DNA of 64,000 bases from Roseateles sp. DAIF2 (GCF_015624425.1 NZ_CP049919.1:4526001-4590000), one strand, 5' to 3'. Positions 26,265 through 35,531 are shown, counted from the first letter of the stretch. Notes: generated by a model from the sequence alone, not told the origin. Translations and numbers: made by a program.

Positions 26265-27102
26265 TGAAGGCGGCGCAGGGATCCTCGCGCTGCGCCTTGG
26301 CGGCGCGCTGCACCGAGTCATAGGGCGCGGCCGCGGCCGGCGACCCGCTGCCCTCCTCCAGATAACCGCGGCTGAGGATCTGCGCGGCCGGCACGCCGGC
26401 AGCCTGCAGGTACAGCGGCACCGCCAGGTCGCGCCGCACATGGCCGTTGCCGGCGATCAGCACCACGCGCTCGGCGCCATCGGCGCGCGCCTTCAGCATC
26501 GCCTGGGCCATCGCCGCGTCGCGGCCGCGCTGGGCCAAAGCCATGCCGGGCAGCATGCGCGCCGGCATCGCATTGCAATGGCCCTGCTCGATATCGGCCA
26601 GCAGGGCCTGCTGCTGTGGTTCGCCCCAGGGCGTGCCGGACTTCAGCGGCGCCAGGTCGGCGGGCCAGGCGGACTCGCCCTCCCGCACCAGCGCGCGCGC
26701 CTGCTCGCGCGTGATGTTGCCGCCGCGAAGCTGGGCGCCGCCGGCCAGCGCCGCATCGAACAGCGGCTTGTGCAGCGGCCAGCGCCAGCCCTGGCGATCC
26801 AGCTGGCCGGCCTGGCTCTGCGCCTCGGCCTCGCGCGGCGCGGCGGCCAGCGCCGCGTCCCGCTCGCGCCCCATCTGCTCGAACACGACCGTGGTGCGGC
26901 GCCCGTCGGCCAGCAGCTTGGCCAGCAGCGCGGCGCGCGCCTCATGATGCGCCGGGTTGTCGTGCACCTCGCCCAGCAGCAGGAAGGGCGCAGCAGCCAA
27001 GGCGGCATCGGCGGGCGCGGCGGCCTCGCGCGGCGCGCCGGCGCAACCCGCCAGCAGCAGGGCGGAAACGGCGGCGGTGAGGAGGAAGGGGATGGATCGC
27101 AT
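26254..27102 (-). CDS. ChaN-family heme-binding lipoprotein
   Basis: The 282-aa protein has a lipoprotein signal (MRSIPFLLTAAVSALLLAGC) with the lipid-modified Cys in LLAGC. Immediately after, the ChaN hallmark LLLGEVHDNPAHHEARAALL is present, as are FEQMGRERD and the later GHCNAMPARMLPGMALAQRG and LIAGNGHVRRD segments. ChaN of Campylobacter and its relative PhuW bind heme and are linked to iron acquisition. The ATG at 27102 was chosen over a TTG 15 bp upstream. It lies divergent from a TonB-dependent receptor, which supports a role in iron or heme metabolism at the outer membrane. Confidence 0.86.
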   Translation of the reverse strand: MRSIPFLLTAAVSALLLAGCAGAPREAAAPADAALAAAPFLLLGEVHDNPAHHEARAALLAKLLADGRRTTVVFEQMGRERDAALAAAPREAEAQSQAGQLDRQGWRWPLHKPLFDAALAGGAQLRGGNITREQARALVREGESAWPADLAPLKSGTPWGEPQQQALLADIEQGHCNAMPARMLPGMALAQRGRDAAMAQAMLKARADGAERVVLIAGNGHVRRDLAVPLYLQAAGVPAAQILSRGYLEEGSGSPAAAAPYDSVQRAAKAQREDPCAAFIKK

Positions 27103-27292
27103 GACCAGTCTCGGCAAGGGGTGGGCGGCTGGCTGAGGCGCGATGCGCGGCTGGCTGGGGTTGGGGACGATTGTCGCCTAGCACAGCGGCGCTGCTTATC
27201 CATATGCGCGCTTCTTCGTTGGGATTCGCCCGGCCGGCCCCTAGTCTGCGCGGCTCATCACAAGACCTGACCCCGACGAGGACCAGACCGAC

Positions 27293-29986
27293 ATGCCGTA
27301 TTCCCAATCGCACAATCTGCCCCGCCTGGCGCCGCTGGCGCTGGCCCTGCTGCTGGCGCAGCAATCCGCCTGGGCGGCCGATGAGGTGCAGAGCGTCCCG
27401 ACCGTGCAGGTCACCGGCTCGCGCATCCTGCGCGCCAAGGCCGAGGGCGCCAACCCGGTGACCGTGATCCGCGCCGACGACCTGTCCCGCCAGGGCTACA
27501 AGAACGTGTTCGACGCGCTGCAGGCGCTGACCCAGAACACCGGCTTCACCCAGGGCGCGGACTATGGCAACACCTTCACGCCGGCGGCCAACGCGATCAG
27601 CCTGCGCGGCCTAGGCCCGAATCACACGCTGACCCTGATCAACGGCCGCCGCATCGCCGACTACCCGACCGCCTACAGCGGCTCGGTCAACTTCGTGGAC
27701 CTGGCCAATGTGCCCTCGGCCCTGATCGACCGCATCGAGATCCTGAGCGGCGGTGCCTCGGCCGTCTACGGCTCGGACGCAATCGCCGGCGTGGTCAACA
27801 TCATCCTGAAGAAGAGCACCGACGGCCTGCGCCTGAACCTGAAGGCCGGCGCCACCGAACAGGGCGGCGGCGAGAACGCGCGGCTGCAGCTGACCGGCGG
27901 CATCGAGGCCGGCGCGCTGAGCGGCATCTGGGGCCTGGAGCTGAGCGCACGCCAGCCGATCTGGAGCCGCCAGCGCGACTTCATGGCCGACAGCACCCTG
28001 CAGGGCGCCGCTCCCACCGCGGTGTTCACCCGCCAGGACGCCGGCGCCAAGACCTACTTCGATCCCGGCGCCGGCACCTGCGAGGCCTTGAGCGGTCTGT
28101 TCGAGGGCAGCGTCAAGCGCCATACGGTCAAGGCCGGCAGCTACTGCGCCACCGGCCGTGCCTCGCCCAGCTACTGGACCACCCAGACCGGCAACCGCAG
28201 CAGCAACTTCGCCGCGCTGCTGAACTACCAGCTGAACGACAAGACCGAGCTGTTCGCTGAGGGCCTGCTGGGCTTCAACACCACCGAGAACAACACGCGC
28301 GGCCCGTCCTGGACCTCGCTGGCCGCCACCTCGGGCTATTTCCGCAATGCGCTGACCGACAAGCTCGAAACCTGGACCCGGCGCCTCGCGCCCGAGGAGA
28401 TCGGCGGCATCGACAACTTCAACCGCGAATGGCGCGACCGCTCCGGCAACCTGGCGCTGGGCGCGCGCGGCGAGCTGGGCGCCTGGGGCTATGAGCTGGT
28501 CTACAACGCCTCGGTCTATCACAACAAGACGCCGGTGCCGCGCCTGCTGGCCAATATCGACGAGTTCTTCCTCGGCAAGCAGCAGGGCGTGGACGCCAAG
28601 GGCATCCCGATCTTCGCGCCCGATCCGAAGCGCCTGTTCACCGCCTTGACGCCGGCCGAGTACGCCGGCGTCAGCGGCACCAGCGAGGGCAACAACAAGG
28701 CCTGGACGCACAGCCTGGGCCTGTCGGTCAGCCGCGAGCTGTTCCAGTTGCCGGCCGGCCCGCTGCAGTTCGCCGCGCTCGCCGAGATCGGCGGCCAGGG
28801 CTTCAGCAACCGCTCCGATCCGCGCCTGGGCCAGGGCGTGTTCTACAACACCACCGACGTGGCCCTGGTCAAGGGCACACGCCAGCGCTCGGCCTTCGGC
28901 GCCGAGCTGCATGCGCCGGTGACCAAGCAGATCAACGCGACCTTCGCTGGCCGCTACGACGACTACCGCTTCGCCGGCCGCAGCGACGACCAGTTCACCT
29001 ACCAGGGCGGGCTGGAGTTCCGGCCCAACGACCAGCTGCTGCTGCGCGCCAACCATGCGACCAGCTTCCGCGCGCCGGACATGAACTACATCTACTCGCT
29101 GGAGACCAAGGGCTACTACCCCTCCTCGACCGACTACTTCCGCTGCGCGCAGACCAACCAGCCGCTGGCCGACTGCACCTACCGCAATATCTCGCCGGGC
29201 TTCAACTTCGTGCGCAACGGCAGCCGCGACCTGCAGTCCGAGACCGGCCGCAGCCAGGGCCTGGGCCTGGTCTGGTCGCCCAACAAGGACTTCGACGTCT
29301 CGCTGGACTTCTGGAAGATCCATATCGATGACCTGGTCACCAACCTGAGCCATGACGTGCTGCTGCGCGACGAGGCCCTGTGCCGCACCGGCGCCAAGGA
29401 CATCGGCAGCCCGACCTGCGCCGACGCGCTGCGCCGTGTGCGCCGCAACCCGGCCGACGCGGTGGTGCGCCCCGGCGAGGTCAAGGAGATCCTGGTCAAC
29501 CCGATCAATGCCGCGCAGCAGAGCACCCGCGGCTTCGACCTGGGCGGGCGCTACGCCTGGCAGACCGAGAACGCCGGCCGCTTCCAGTTGGGCGCGAAGT
29601 ACACCAAGGTGCAGAAGTACGTCTACCGCCAGTTCGCCGGCGACACCTCCAGCAACAAGGTCGGCACGCGCGACTTCGGCGACTGGCCGGAAAAGCTGGT
29701 GACCACCCTGAGCTGGAGCCTGGGCCCGCTGTCCAGCACCCTGACCGTCACCCGCAACGGCAAGATTCCCGACGACGACAAGGGCTGGATCAAGCCGCGC
29801 ACCCTGCTCAACCTGAGCGCCGGCTATGAGCTGAGCGAGCGCAGCCGGCTCAACGTGATCATCAACAACCTGACCAACAGCGTGCCGCGCGACAGCTCCA
29901 GCGGCTGGCCCTTCTACCCGGTGGGCTACTACAGCCCGCATGGCCGCCAGGGCTGGATCGAGTTTGAGCACAAATTTGGTGCATAA
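27293..29986 (+). CDS. TonB-dependent outer-membrane receptor
   Basis: This 897-aa protein has a signal peptide (cleavage after QQSAWA) and a TonB-box-like VPTVQVTGSRI. The plug domain runs from about residue 55 to 165 (NPVTVIRADDLSRQGYKNVF, ILSGGASAVYGSDAIAGVVN), and a 22-strand barrel ends in WIEFEHKFGA with the usual terminal aromatic pattern. It imports a ligand using TonB energy. The plug sequence is of the broad TBDR class that includes carbohydrate and siderophore receptors, so the substrate is uncertain. The divergent ChaN-like lipoprotein favours iron or heme. A GC-rich hairpin follows the stop. Confidence 0.9.
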   Translation: MPYSQSHNLPRLAPLALALLLAQQSAWAADEVQSVPTVQVTGSRILRAKAEGANPVTVIRADDLSRQGYKNVFDALQALTQNTGFTQGADYGNTFTPAANAISLRGLGPNHTLTLINGRRIADYPTAYSGSVNFVDLANVPSALIDRIEILSGGASAVYGSDAIAGVVNIILKKSTDGLRLNLKAGATEQGGGENARLQLTGGIEAGALSGIWGLELSARQPIWSRQRDFMADSTLQGAAPTAVFTRQDAGAKTYFDPGAGTCEALSGLFEGSVKRHTVKAGSYCATGRASPSYWTTQTGNRSSNFAALLNYQLNDKTELFAEGLLGFNTTENNTRGPSWTSLAATSGYFRNALTDKLETWTRRLAPEEIGGIDNFNREWRDRSGNLALGARGELGAWGYELVYNASVYHNKTPVPRLLANIDEFFLGKQQGVDAKGIPIFAPDPKRLFTALTPAEYAGVSGTSEGNNKAWTHSLGLSVSRELFQLPAGPLQFAALAEIGGQGFSNRSDPRLGQGVFYNTTDVALVKGTRQRSAFGAELHAPVTKQINATFAGRYDDYRFAGRSDDQFTYQGGLEFRPNDQLLLRANHATSFRAPDMNYIYSLETKGYYPSSTDYFRCAQTNQPLADCTYRNISPGFNFVRNGSRDLQSETGRSQGLGLVWSPNKDFDVSLDFWKIHIDDLVTNLSHDVLLRDEALCRTGAKDIGSPTCADALRRVRRNPADAVVRPGEVKEILVNPINAAQQSTRGFDLGGRYAWQTENAGRFQLGAKYTKVQKYVYRQFAGDTSSNKVGTRDFGDWPEKLVTTLSWSLGPLSSTLTVTRNGKIPDDDKGWIKPRTLLNLSAGYELSERSRLNVIINNLTNSVPRDSSSGWPFYPVGYYSPHGRQGWIEFEHKFGA

Positions 29987-29992
29987 ACTCGC

Positions 29993-30022
29993 CGCGCGCC
30001 CGGTTTTCGCACCGGGCGCGCG
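29993..30022 (+). terminator. Terminator-like hairpin after the TonB-dependent receptor
   Basis: A perfect 12-bp stem CGCGCGCCCGGT / ACCGGGCGCGCG with a 6-nt loop starts 7 bp after the receptor stop. Only a weak T-rich tail (TGATTTCG) follows, so it may be imperfect as an intrinsic terminator. It separates the receptor from the PEP-CTERM gene. Confidence 0.6.
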
Positions 30023-30149
30023 TGATTTCGCTCACAAACCAATCAGATACCACTCGACCGCGGGGTATCCCTAGGTCAAAGGGTCCGCAAGAATGCCTAC
30101 ACGACCCCTGACCCGGGGCCACATAACGACCAACGAGGGAATCTGAGCG

Positions 30150-31205
30150 ATGACACAACAAAAGCGTAAGTCCGCCAAGAAGATTGGTATTGCAGCGGTC
30201 ATGGGCCTGCTGGCCAGCCTGGCCACCAGCAGCGCGCTGGCTCTGCCGGTGATCGATTTTGGTGCGGCCCAGGGCTATAGCGGCTTCTTCTTCGGCAATG
30301 TCAGCGGTGCGACGGACGTCGAGGGCCGCCTGGCGGTCGGCGGCAATCTGACCCGCGGTTTCGATGTCGGCTATCGCAACGCCTACAACTCCAGCGCCCC
30401 CAGCCTGGTGGTGAAGGGCAATGTGTCCCTGACCAACGACTCGGGCAACAGGTCCGGCTCCGTCTACAACGGCCCGAAGTACAACACCGACACCAACAGC
30501 TCGATCGGCCCGAGCAACGCTCCCTGGGTCACCGGCCAAACTGCACCGGGCAACATCGTCTACGGTGGCACTCTGAATGCTGCGGACTGGCAGTACGGCA
30601 GCGCGACCAAGAACGCCAACTACCTGGACTTCGACGCCGCCAAGACCCAGCTGAGCGGCCTGTCCAGCCAGTTGTCCACCCAGGCCAAGAACGGCAGCTG
30701 GGCCGCCGCCGCCGGTGGCCTGACCCTGACCGGTGACGGCGTCTCCGACGTGCAGATCTTCGATCTGGGCAACCTGGGCAATATCAGCAACCTGACCCTG
30801 ACCAACGTCAAGGCCGGCGCGCATATCGTGATCAACAGCAGCGCCAAGCAGGTGACCTTCGGCGGCTTCCTGGGCGGCGACAAGGCCAACTCCAGTGATG
30901 TCCAGGCCCAGCACCGCGACCGCCTGGTCTTCAACCTGAGCCAGGCCACCAATGTCAGCGTCAACAGCTTCCTGAACGGCAGCGTGCTGGCGGTGAACGC
31001 CGCGGTGTCCGGCTCGGGCCATCTGGAAGGCACCCTGATCGCCAACACTTTGGGCCCCTCGGCCAACGGTAGCCGTCTGGAGCTGGGCTACGAGCCGTTC
31101 GTCCCGACCAGCCCGGTGCCGGAACCCCAGACCTACGCGATGCTGCTGGCCGGTCTGGCCGCGATCGGCTTCATCGCCGTGCGCCGCAACAAGCGCCGCG
31201 ACTGA
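30150..31205 (+). CDS. PEP-CTERM choice-of-anchor A family protein
   Basis: The 351-aa protein has an N-terminal signal (KKIGIAAVMGLLASLATSSALA). The following body, rich in Asn, Gly, Ser and Thr, has the choice-of-anchor A pattern: DFGAAQGYSGFFFGNVSGAT, DVEGRLAVGGNL, LVVKGNVSL, GHLEGTLIA. The C-terminus has the exosortase signal VPEPQTYAMLLAG, a hydrophobic helix and a basic end (RRNKRRD). Such proteins are cleaved by an exosortase and sent to the surface, often with exopolysaccharide. The exosortase is not in the window. Three-component composition and length are typical. Its own terminator follows; no partner gene is adjacent, so it is a stand-alone substrate gene. Confidence 0.9.
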   Translation: MTQQKRKSAKKIGIAAVMGLLASLATSSALALPVIDFGAAQGYSGFFFGNVSGATDVEGRLAVGGNLTRGFDVGYRNAYNSSAPSLVVKGNVSLTNDSGNRSGSVYNGPKYNTDTNSSIGPSNAPWVTGQTAPGNIVYGGTLNAADWQYGSATKNANYLDFDAAKTQLSGLSSQLSTQAKNGSWAAAAGGLTLTGDGVSDVQIFDLGNLGNISNLTLTNVKAGAHIVINSSAKQVTFGGFLGGDKANSSDVQAQHRDRLVFNLSQATNVSVNSFLNGSVLAVNAAVSGSGHLEGTLIANTLGPSANGSRLELGYEPFVPTSPVPEPQTYAMLLAGLAAIGFIAVRRNKRRD

Positions 31206-31232
31206 AGCGGCTGAGGCCACGACAGCAAGCAG

Positions 31233-31255
31233 AAGGGGCCTACGGGCCCCTTTTT
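31233..31255 (+). terminator. Rho-independent terminator with UACG tetraloop
   Basis: AAGGGGCC and GGCCCCTT form an 8-bp stem closed by C(TACG)G, an extra-stable UNCG tetraloop in RNA. It is followed by five T residues. It lies 28 bp after the PEP-CTERM gene and ends 3 bp before the convergent transglycosylase stop. It is the clearest intrinsic terminator in the window. Confidence 0.88.
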
Positions 31256-31257
31256 CA

Positions 31258-32274
31258 TTACTGCGTGCCGCGCAGCAGCGCCAGCATCTGCGAGGGCTGG
31301 GCCACCGAGGCGTCGAAGGGATGCGAGACCTGGCCGCCGATCGCGGCCAGGATCTTGCGCACATAGTGGCGCGTCTCGGCATAGGGCGGCACGCCGCGGT
31401 AGCGGTCCACCGCGCGCTCGCCGGCGTTGTAGGCCGCCAGCACCAGGGCCACGTCGCCCTCGAAGTAGGCCATCAGCCAGCGCAGATAGGCCATGCCGCC
31501 GCGGATGTTCTGCACCGGATCGCCCGGGCGCCGCACATTGAAGCGCGCCGCGGTGTCGGGGATCAGCTGCATCAGGCCCTGGGCCTTCTTCGGCGACAGG
31601 GCCTGTGGGTCGAAGTTCGATTCGGTGGCCATCACCGCCAACACCAGATGCGGCGCCAGCTGGTATTGCGGCGCCTCCAGCTTGACGAAGCGCACGATCG
31701 AATCGGGCGCATTGGCCGGCGGCGGGGGCGGCAGCGCCTTGGCCAGCACCGCGGGCGGCTTCCTGCCGGCGGCGGCCAGCGGCGGCGCCTCGCCATCGGG
31801 CGGGCGCAGGCAGGGCGGCGGCGCGCCCAGCGGCTCGCCCAGCCGCGCCGCCATCGCCTGGGCCTGGGCCAGGCCCTGCTCGGCCGCGGCGGCGAACAGG
31901 TAGGCGGCCTGCGCATCGTCGCGCGCGATGCCGCGCGCATTGGTCAGCATCCAGGCCAGGTTGTACTGGGCCACCGCGTCGCCGAAGCGCGCGGCGCGGC
32001 AGTAGAGCTGGGCCGCCAGCACCGGGTCGCGCGGCTGGCCGTTGTCGCCATGCTCGGCGGCCTCGGCCTCACGGCGCCAGCGCTGCACCTGCACCGGCAC
32101 CACCGGCCCCGCCTCGGCCGGCGGCATGGTCGGCCGCGGCAGGGATTCCAGGGTCAGCATGGCCTCGGTCTGGGCCAGCGCGGCCTGGCTCATGCTCGTC
32201 AGCATCAGCATGAGCCCGGCGCCGAGCAGGCCGGCCAGGCGATGGGAGGAACAACAGTTCTTGGGCGGGGGCAT
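31258..32274 (-). CDS. lytic transglycosylase with Sel1-like repeats
   Basis: This 338-aa protein has a signal peptide (LAGLLGAGLMLMLTSMSQAA region), then Sel1/TPR-like repeats at about residues 85-145 (LAAQLYCRAARFGDAVAQYN, AAYLFAAAAEQGLAQAQAMA), a Pro-rich linker, and a C-terminal SLT domain. SLT features are the catalytic Glu in VLAVMATESNFDPQALSP, GLMQLIPDTAARF, GGMAYLRWLMAYF and LAAYNAGERAVDRYRG. It cleaves peptidoglycan in the periplasm, forming 1,6-anhydromuropeptides. The Sel1 part may recruit partners. The order of domains is reversed from most Slt70-like enzymes but known among VirB1-like and Sel1-fused forms. Confidence 0.88.
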   Translation of the reverse strand: MPPPKNCCSSHRLAGLLGAGLMLMLTSMSQAALAQTEAMLTLESLPRPTMPPAEAGPVVPVQVQRWRREAEAAEHGDNGQPRDPVLAAQLYCRAARFGDAVAQYNLAWMLTNARGIARDDAQAAYLFAAAAEQGLAQAQAMAARLGEPLGAPPPCLRPPDGEAPPLAAAGRKPPAVLAKALPPPPPANAPDSIVRFVKLEAPQYQLAPHLVLAVMATESNFDPQALSPKKAQGLMQLIPDTAARFNVRRPGDPVQNIRGGMAYLRWLMAYFEGDVALVLAAYNAGERAVDRYRGVPPYAETRHYVRKILAAIGGQVSHPFDASVAQPSQMLALLRGTQ

Positions 32275-32403
32275 GAACTCAGTCTAGCCAGCCTTGATGC
32301 GGTCTTGATGCCGCAACCCCCAACTTGAGCGGCCTCTTGAGGTGCCGCGCCGCAGACTGAAGGCCTCTTGACCAATGGCCGACCTCGCTTGCCGGCCCGC
32401 CGT

Positions 32404-33267
32404 ATGGACCCGGTCCTGATCCTGCAGCATGAGCCCAACCAGGGCCCCGGATATCTGCTGGACTACCTGTGCCAACAGGACATCCCGCATCGCCTGTGCC
32501 ACCCCGCCGCCGGCGAGCCGCTGCCGCGCAGCGCCGCCGGCCTGTCCGGCCTGGTGCTGCTGGGCAGCAACCACAGCGCCAACGACGAGCAACTGCCCTG
32601 GGTGGCTGCCGAGCTGGCCCTGCTGCGCGACGCCGTGGCGCGCGACGTGCCGGTGCTGGGCCATTGCTTCGGCGGCCAGCTGCTGGCACGCGCCCTGGGC
32701 GCCCGCGTGCAGCGCAACCCGCTGGCGCAGATCGGCTGGTGCCGGCTCTGGGCCACGCCCGAGGCCCGGGCCGGGCTGTTCGGCGGCGCGCCGCGCCCGC
32801 TGTCCTTCAACTGGCATTACGAGGGCTTCGAGATCCCGCGCGGCGCGCGGCGCGTGCTGTTCGGCCGCCACAGCCTGAACAAGGGCTTCGCCGCCGGCCC
32901 GCACCTCGGGCTGCAATGCCATCTGGAGGTGACGCCGGCCAGCGTACGCGCCTGGTGCGCCGAGGGCCGGCAGGAGTTGAGCCGACCCGGCATCGCGGTG
33001 CAGAACGAGGCCGAGATGCTGCGCGACCTGGAGGAGCGCTGTGCCCTGCTGCACCTGAACGCGCGCCATGTCTACGGCGCTTGGGCCGCCGGCCTGCCGC
33101 GGCGCCGCGGCGGGCTCTTCTATGCCCTGGGCGCACCCACCGGCAGCGCCCGCGCGCTGGCCGCCACGCCCAGCATCAGCAGCGCCAGCCCGATGAAGGC
33201 GCCGCGCAGGCTGCTGGAGGCCGCGACCGCGCCGATCGCGGCCGGCCCGATCAGGATGCCGGCATAG
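32404..33267 (+). CDS. class I glutamine amidotransferase-like protein
   Basis: The 287-aa protein begins MDPVLILQHEPNQGPGYLLD and has the GMP-synthase-like amidotransferase triad: nucleophile Cys in VPVLGHCFGGQLLARALG, and His and Glu in GLQCHLEVTPASV. No synthetase domain is attached, so the ammonia acceptor is unknown; relatives include gamma-glutamyl-polyamine hydrolases and standalone GATases. The last 49 residues lie within 148 bp shared with the antisense MFS gene and look like reading of its terminal membrane helices on the other strand. The natural C-terminus of the family is near GGLFYALGAPTG, so the extension may be recent loss of a stop codon. Confidence 0.82.
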   Translation: MDPVLILQHEPNQGPGYLLDYLCQQDIPHRLCHPAAGEPLPRSAAGLSGLVLLGSNHSANDEQLPWVAAELALLRDAVARDVPVLGHCFGGQLLARALGARVQRNPLAQIGWCRLWATPEARAGLFGGAPRPLSFNWHYEGFEIPRGARRVLFGRHSLNKGFAAGPHLGLQCHLEVTPASVRAWCAEGRQELSRPGIAVQNEAEMLRDLEERCALLHLNARHVYGAWAAGLPRRRGGLFYALGAPTGSARALAATPSISSASPMKAPRRLLEAATAPIAAGPIRMPA

Positions 33268-34280
33268 CCCAGGGTCGTCACCGCCGGCACCGCCAGGCTC
33301 TCCGGCATGCGGCGCTGGCGGCCGATTGCGCTGTAGAGCACCGGCACGATGTTGGAGCAGCCCAGGCCCACCAGCGCATAGCCGGCGAGCGCGCCCTGCC
33401 ATTGCGGCACCCAGGTCGACAGCGCCAGCCCGCCGGCCGCGCACAGCGCGCCGATCACGATCACCCGCCCCGGCCCCAGGCGCGCGACGATGCGGTCGCC
33501 GCTGAGCCGGCCCAGGGTCATCGTGGTCGCGAAGGCGGTGTAGCCCAGGCCCGCCTGCGCGGCGCCGACGCCATGCCTGTCCGAGAGGAACACCGCGCTC
33601 CAGTCGAGCATCGCGCCCTCGGCCAGGAACACGATGAAGCACAGGCCGCCGATCAGCAGCACGATGCCGCGCGGCAGCGCGAAGGCCGCGCCGCTGCCCG
33701 GCGCGCCATGCGGCAGAAAGCCTGCGCGGGCCCAGGCCAGCGCCAGCAGCACCAGGGCCACGACCAGGCCCACCGCGGCCGGCGCGCTCAGGCCCAGCGC
33801 CAGCAGCGCGCTGACGCCGCCGGCCCCGGCGATGCCGCCGACGCTCCACAGGCCATGAAAGCCCGACATCATCGGCCGGCCGCTGTCGCGCTCGACCATC
33901 ACCGCCTGCAGATTGGCACTGCAGTCCAGCGCCCCCATGCCGACGCCGAACAGGAACAGCGCGCCGGCCAGCGCCAGCGGCTGGGCCGCGATCGCCAGCG
34001 CCGGCAGCACCGCGGCGATCAGCAGGGTCGCGCCGACCAGCACCGCGCGGCAGCCATGGCGCGCCACCAGCAGCCCGCTCAGCGGCATCGCCAGCAGCGA
34101 GCCGGTGCCCAGGCACAGCAGCAGCAGGCCCAGCTGCGCCTCGTCCAGCCCCGCGCGCTGCTGGGCCAGCGGCACCAGCGGCGCCCAGGCGGCCATCGCC
34201 AGCCCGGCGATGAAGAAGGCCAGGCGCGTGGCGGCCTGGATGCGACGCGGCGCGGGGCCGGCGAGGGAAGCTGAGGGCAT
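33120..34280 (-). CDS. MFS transporter (YbjJ-like)
   Basis: This 386-aa protein has twelve hydrophobic segments. The N-terminal half shows FFIAGLAMAAWAPLVPLAQ and MPLSGLLVARHGCRAVLVGA, and the C-terminal half LGYTAFATTMTLGRLSGDRI and LVGLGCSNIVPVLYSAIGR, as in the YbjJ/fucose-permease-like group. The substrate is unknown. It overlaps the convergent amidotransferase gene by 148 bp at its 3' end. The chosen ATG precedes the first helix with a short Pro/Arg-rich tail. The 227 bp separating it from the divergent LysR gene include an AT-richer stretch likely to carry promoters. Confidence 0.83.
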   Translation of the reverse strand: MPSASLAGPAPRRIQAATRLAFFIAGLAMAAWAPLVPLAQQRAGLDEAQLGLLLLCLGTGSLLAMPLSGLLVARHGCRAVLVGATLLIAAVLPALAIAAQPLALAGALFLFGVGMGALDCSANLQAVMVERDSGRPMMSGFHGLWSVGGIAGAGGVSALLALGLSAPAAVGLVVALVLLALAWARAGFLPHGAPGSGAAFALPRGIVLLIGGLCFIVFLAEGAMLDWSAVFLSDRHGVGAAQAGLGYTAFATTMTLGRLSGDRIVARLGPGRVIVIGALCAAGGLALSTWVPQWQGALAGYALVGLGCSNIVPVLYSAIGRQRRMPESLAVPAVTTLGYAGILIGPAAIGAVAASSSLRGAFIGLALLMLGVAASARALPVGAPRA

Positions 34281-34507
34281 GCGCGGATTGTCGGCCGGGG
34301 CCCGCCGCCACCGCCCGCCCCGCGGGCGAGGGCGGTGCGAGCAGTGCACCGCCGTCCCCTGCCTCATCTTGAGGCAGTCCAGCATCCGGCCTTTTAAATC
34401 AAGGACTTGTAGCCCCCATCTAAAGCTCGCTCACAAGCTTATCCACAGCGGGCGGGGACAAGCCCGGGCCGGCGACAATGCCCGGCCACCATCTCCTCCC
34501 CGCCTCG

Positions 34508-35428
34508 ATGCGAAAGCTGCCCGCCCTCGGCGCCCTGCGCGCCTTCGAAGCCGCCGCCCGGCGCCTGAGCTTCAAGCTGGCGGCCGAGGAGCTGAACGTC
34601 ACGCCCACCGCGATCAGCCACCAGATCCGCCAGCTGGAGGAACAGCTGGGTCAGCCGCTGTTCGAGCGAGAGACCCGCAAGGTGCGGCTGACCGCGGCCG
34701 GCCATCTGCTGTTCCCGCCGCTGCGCGAGGGCTTCGACGCCTTCGAGCGCGCGGTGGCCCAGGTGCAGCGGCACCGCCCGGCCAAGGTCGCCACCCTGAG
34801 CGGCACCATCGCCTTCGTCGCCAAGCGCCTGGCGCCGCGCGCCGGCGCCTTCCGCGCCGCCTATCCCGACTGGACCCTGCGCCTGGATGCCTCGGACCAG
34901 CCGGTGGACCTGGACGTCGACGCCGATGCCGCGATCCGCTATGGCGGCGGCGACTATCCCGGCCTGGTGGTCGAGCCGCTGTTCGGCGACCGCTTCGCGC
35001 CGGTCTGCAGCCCGCGCCTGGGTTTGCGCGACATGGCCGACCTGCGCCGCGCCACCCTGATCCATTTCGACTGGGGCGAGCGGGCGCGCCGCAGCGGCCG
35101 GGCCCCGGTCTGGCGCGACTGGCTGGCGCACGCCGGCCTCGCGGACATCGATGCCGAGGCCGGCTTGTCCTTCACCGACGAGATCCATGCGCTGCAGGCC
35201 ACCCTGGCCGGCCAGGGCGTCGGCCTGTTGAGCCTGAGTCTGGTGGCCGAGGAGCTGGCCGCCGGCACCCTGGTCCAGCCCTTTGCGCTGAGCCTGGAGA
35301 GCTTCCGCTACGACCTGGTCTACAGCCCGCGCGCCGCCGAGCGCCCCGCCACCCAGCGCCTGCGCGACTGGGTGCGGGCCGAGTTCGGCGGTCGCTCGAC
35401 GACTGAATCTAATTCACCTGTCGACTGA
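34508..35428 (+). CDS. LysR-family regulator (GcvA-like)
   Basis: The 306-aa protein starts MRKLPALGALRAFEAAARRLS, a GcvA/AmpR-type N-terminus, with the helix-turn-helix EELNVTPTAISHQIRQLEEQ. The effector domain contains DVDADAAIRYGGGDYPGL and ALQATLAGQGVGLLSLSLV, as in GcvA homologues. An ATG 30 bp upstream is an alternative start. It lies upstream of and codirectional with ridA and the flavin oxidoreductase, and the segment between holds evenly spaced TTCACC repeats and a CTAAT motif, the pentamer reported in GcvA sites. It probably controls those two genes. Confidence 0.86.
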   Translation: MRKLPALGALRAFEAAARRLSFKLAAEELNVTPTAISHQIRQLEEQLGQPLFERETRKVRLTAAGHLLFPPLREGFDAFERAVAQVQRHRPAKVATLSGTIAFVAKRLAPRAGAFRAAYPDWTLRLDASDQPVDLDVDADAAIRYGGGDYPGLVVEPLFGDRFAPVCSPRLGLRDMADLRRATLIHFDWGERARRSGRAPVWRDWLAHAGLADIDAEAGLSFTDEIHALQATLAGQGVGLLSLSLVAEELAAGTLVQPFALSLESFRYDLVYSPRAAERPATQRLRDWVRAEFGGRSTTESNSPVD

Positions 35429-35456
35429 AAATTCACCGTTTGTGGGGGCCTTCACC
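35409..35456 (+). repeat. Three TTCACC repeats at exact 19-bp spacing
   Basis: TTCACC occurs at 35413-35418, 35432-35437 and 35451-35456. The first copy overlaps the last codons of the LysR gene, and CTAAT (35409-35413) touches it. The even spacing, close to two helical turns, places the repeats on one DNA face, about 75-120 bp upstream of ridA. It may be a regulator-binding array for the ridA promoter. Confidence 0.45.
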
Positions 35457-35531
35457 TCGGATCACAGTTGAGTCCACGCCGCCAACGGCGCCTGAACCCA
35501 ACTCATTTATTCATTCGATCCGAAAGCCCTT

